Part shown: positions 6,497 through 6,788 of the stretch, piece by piece
Layout: the number at the start of each line of letters is the position of its first letter
Position numbering within the stretch: position 1 is the first letter of the stretch
NCBI GenBank assembly: GCA_029987045.1
Contig: DALTWN010000051.1
Coordinates: 1-6,788, forward strand
DNA: 6,788 nucleotides
Source: Methanocorpusculum sp.
GTDB taxonomy: Archaea > Halobacteriota > Methanomicrobia > Methanomicrobiales > Methanocorpusculaceae
Reading direction: 5' to 3'
Program-made: the position numbers and the translations under genes
Notes under the pieces: generated by a model
The model's input: the letters and a program-made list of their open reading frames with translations, nothing else
The model's database searches: none
Told to the model about the DNA's origin: nothing

Positions 6497-6517
6497 ACTG
6501 TTCTTGTTTCTTGCAGG

Positions 6518-6527
6518 CGATATTAAA
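6518..6527 (-). promoter_or_regulatory. Candidate TATA box for the membrane protein-prsW operon
   Basis: The minus strand reads TTTTAATATC centred about 27 bases before the ATG at 6496. The spacing fits initiation at or next to that ATG, which supports this start over the upstream TTG. No Shine-Dalgarno sequence is evident before either candidate ATG. Confidence 0.45.
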
Positions 6528-6558
6528 ACACTGTCATACGTGAAAAGAGCTGTAGTAT

Positions 6559-6576
6559 CCTGACGGTACAATCAGG
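6559..6576. repeat. Short inverted repeat in the divergent promoter region
   Basis: CCTGA at 6559-6563 is repeated inverted as TCAGG at 6572-6576, separated by 8 bases. It lies between two divergent transcription units, about 32 bases upstream of the minus-strand TATA candidate. It could be an operator, but five-base arms are expected by chance at this scale. Confidence 0.2.
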
Positions 6577-6655
6577 TTCGCGAGAAAACCCGCACCATCG
6601 TGATGACAGCAGGTGAAATTCCAGGCTCCCCTGACCGCATCGGACGAAAACAGCA

Positions 6656-6665
6656 CTTACATATA
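6656..6665 (+). promoter_or_regulatory. TATA box for the plus-strand lipoprotein gene
   Basis: CTTACATATA is a good archaeal TATA box, with a purine-rich GGACGAAAA a few bases upstream that could contribute as a BRE. Its centre is about 28 bases before the ATG at 6689, placing the transcription start at or next to the start codon. The absence of a Shine-Dalgarno sequence (TCTTACAATT before ATG) fits a leaderless message. Confidence 0.6.
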
Positions 6666-6688
6666 GCAGGCAGTCATATCTTACAATT

Positions 6689-6788
6689 ATGAACAGTAAA
6701 AAACTTGCAGCTGCCGGTATCGCAGCGCTGGTTGTCCTCTGCTGTGTCCTTGCGGCAGGATGTACCGACACCGCCACATCGACTGCCC
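6689..6788 (+). CDS. Predicted lipoprotein, N-terminal fragment (33 codons)
   Basis: The frame starts at the ATG at 6689 and is cut by the right edge. The 33 visible residues form a lipoprotein signal: basic MNSKK, a hydrophobic stretch of Ala/Val/Leu, and the lipobox LAAGC with C25, followed by the Thr/Ser/Ala-rich linker TDTATSTA. The start and lipobox cysteine position match the minus-strand lipoprotein at 4638-5060 (also C25, with a similar KKL...AGCT layout), so the two may be paralogues or may just share the signal style of the organism. A well-spaced TATA box supports expression. The mature domain is not in the window, so its function cannot be judged. Confidence 0.8.
   Translation, partial: MNSKKLAAAGIAALVVLCCVLAAGCTDTATSTA

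Noticed and set aside
5178..6526. Plus-strand frames of just over 200 codons opposite the membrane genes, very rich in Asp, Glu, His and Arg
   Set aside because: Antisense translation of hydrophobic membrane codons gives charged sequence; no independent evidence of coding.
1..6788. Search for mobile elements, CRISPR arrays, tRNA or rRNA genes
   Set aside because: No transposase or integrase motif, regularly spaced repeat, terminal inverted repeat or structured RNA could be seen.

Overview
The window looks like chromosomal DNA of a methanogen-type euryarchaeon. The evidence is an archaeal-style shikimate entry route (2-amino-3,7-dideoxy-D-threo-hept-6-ulosonate synthase followed by 3-dehydroquinate synthase II), a short archaeal triosephosphate isomerase (221 aa), an archaeal MBF1 with zinc ribbon and helix-turn-helix, TATA-box promoters close to start codons, and lipobox lipoproteins. 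A Methanomicrobiales-like lineage (for example Methanocorpusculaceae) is my guess from lipoprotein and gene style; the sequence alone does not prove it. All genes lie on the minus strand except the last one, which is cut by the right edge.

Right to left, in the order of minus-strand transcription: (1) a divergent promoter region (about 6497-6688) separates a plus-strand lipoprotein gene (6689 to the edge) from a minus-strand pair made of an eight-helix membrane protein of unknown function and a PrsW-family intramembrane metalloprotease, which overlap by 10 nt. (2) A small minus-strand lipoprotein gene (4638-5060) has its own TATA-like element and a T-rich terminator-like tract. (3) An mbf1-tpiA pair (3197-4413) joins a basal transcription coactivator to a glycolytic/gluconeogenic enzyme. 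(4) A tightly packed operon runs off the left edge: a YjjU-like patatin hydrolase, an unrecognised 70-residue protein, aroA', aroB' and the start of aroD. Both aro junctions are 4-nt ATGA overlaps.

Together aroA', aroB' and aroD take L-aspartate semialdehyde and 6-deoxy-5-ketofructose 1-phosphate through ADH and 3-dehydroquinate to 3-dehydroshikimate, for aromatic amino acid synthesis. The right half is a cell-surface and membrane neighbourhood (two lipoproteins, a membrane protease, a polytopic membrane protein). Its genes seem to use TATA-proximal, probably leaderless starts, whereas aroA' in the aro operon has a clear Shine-Dalgarno sequence. I see no mobile element, CRISPR array, tRNA or rRNA, and no convincing novel system. 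The most unusual points are the patatin plus small-ORF head of the shikimate operon and the membrane protein-PrsW pair between lipoprotein genes.
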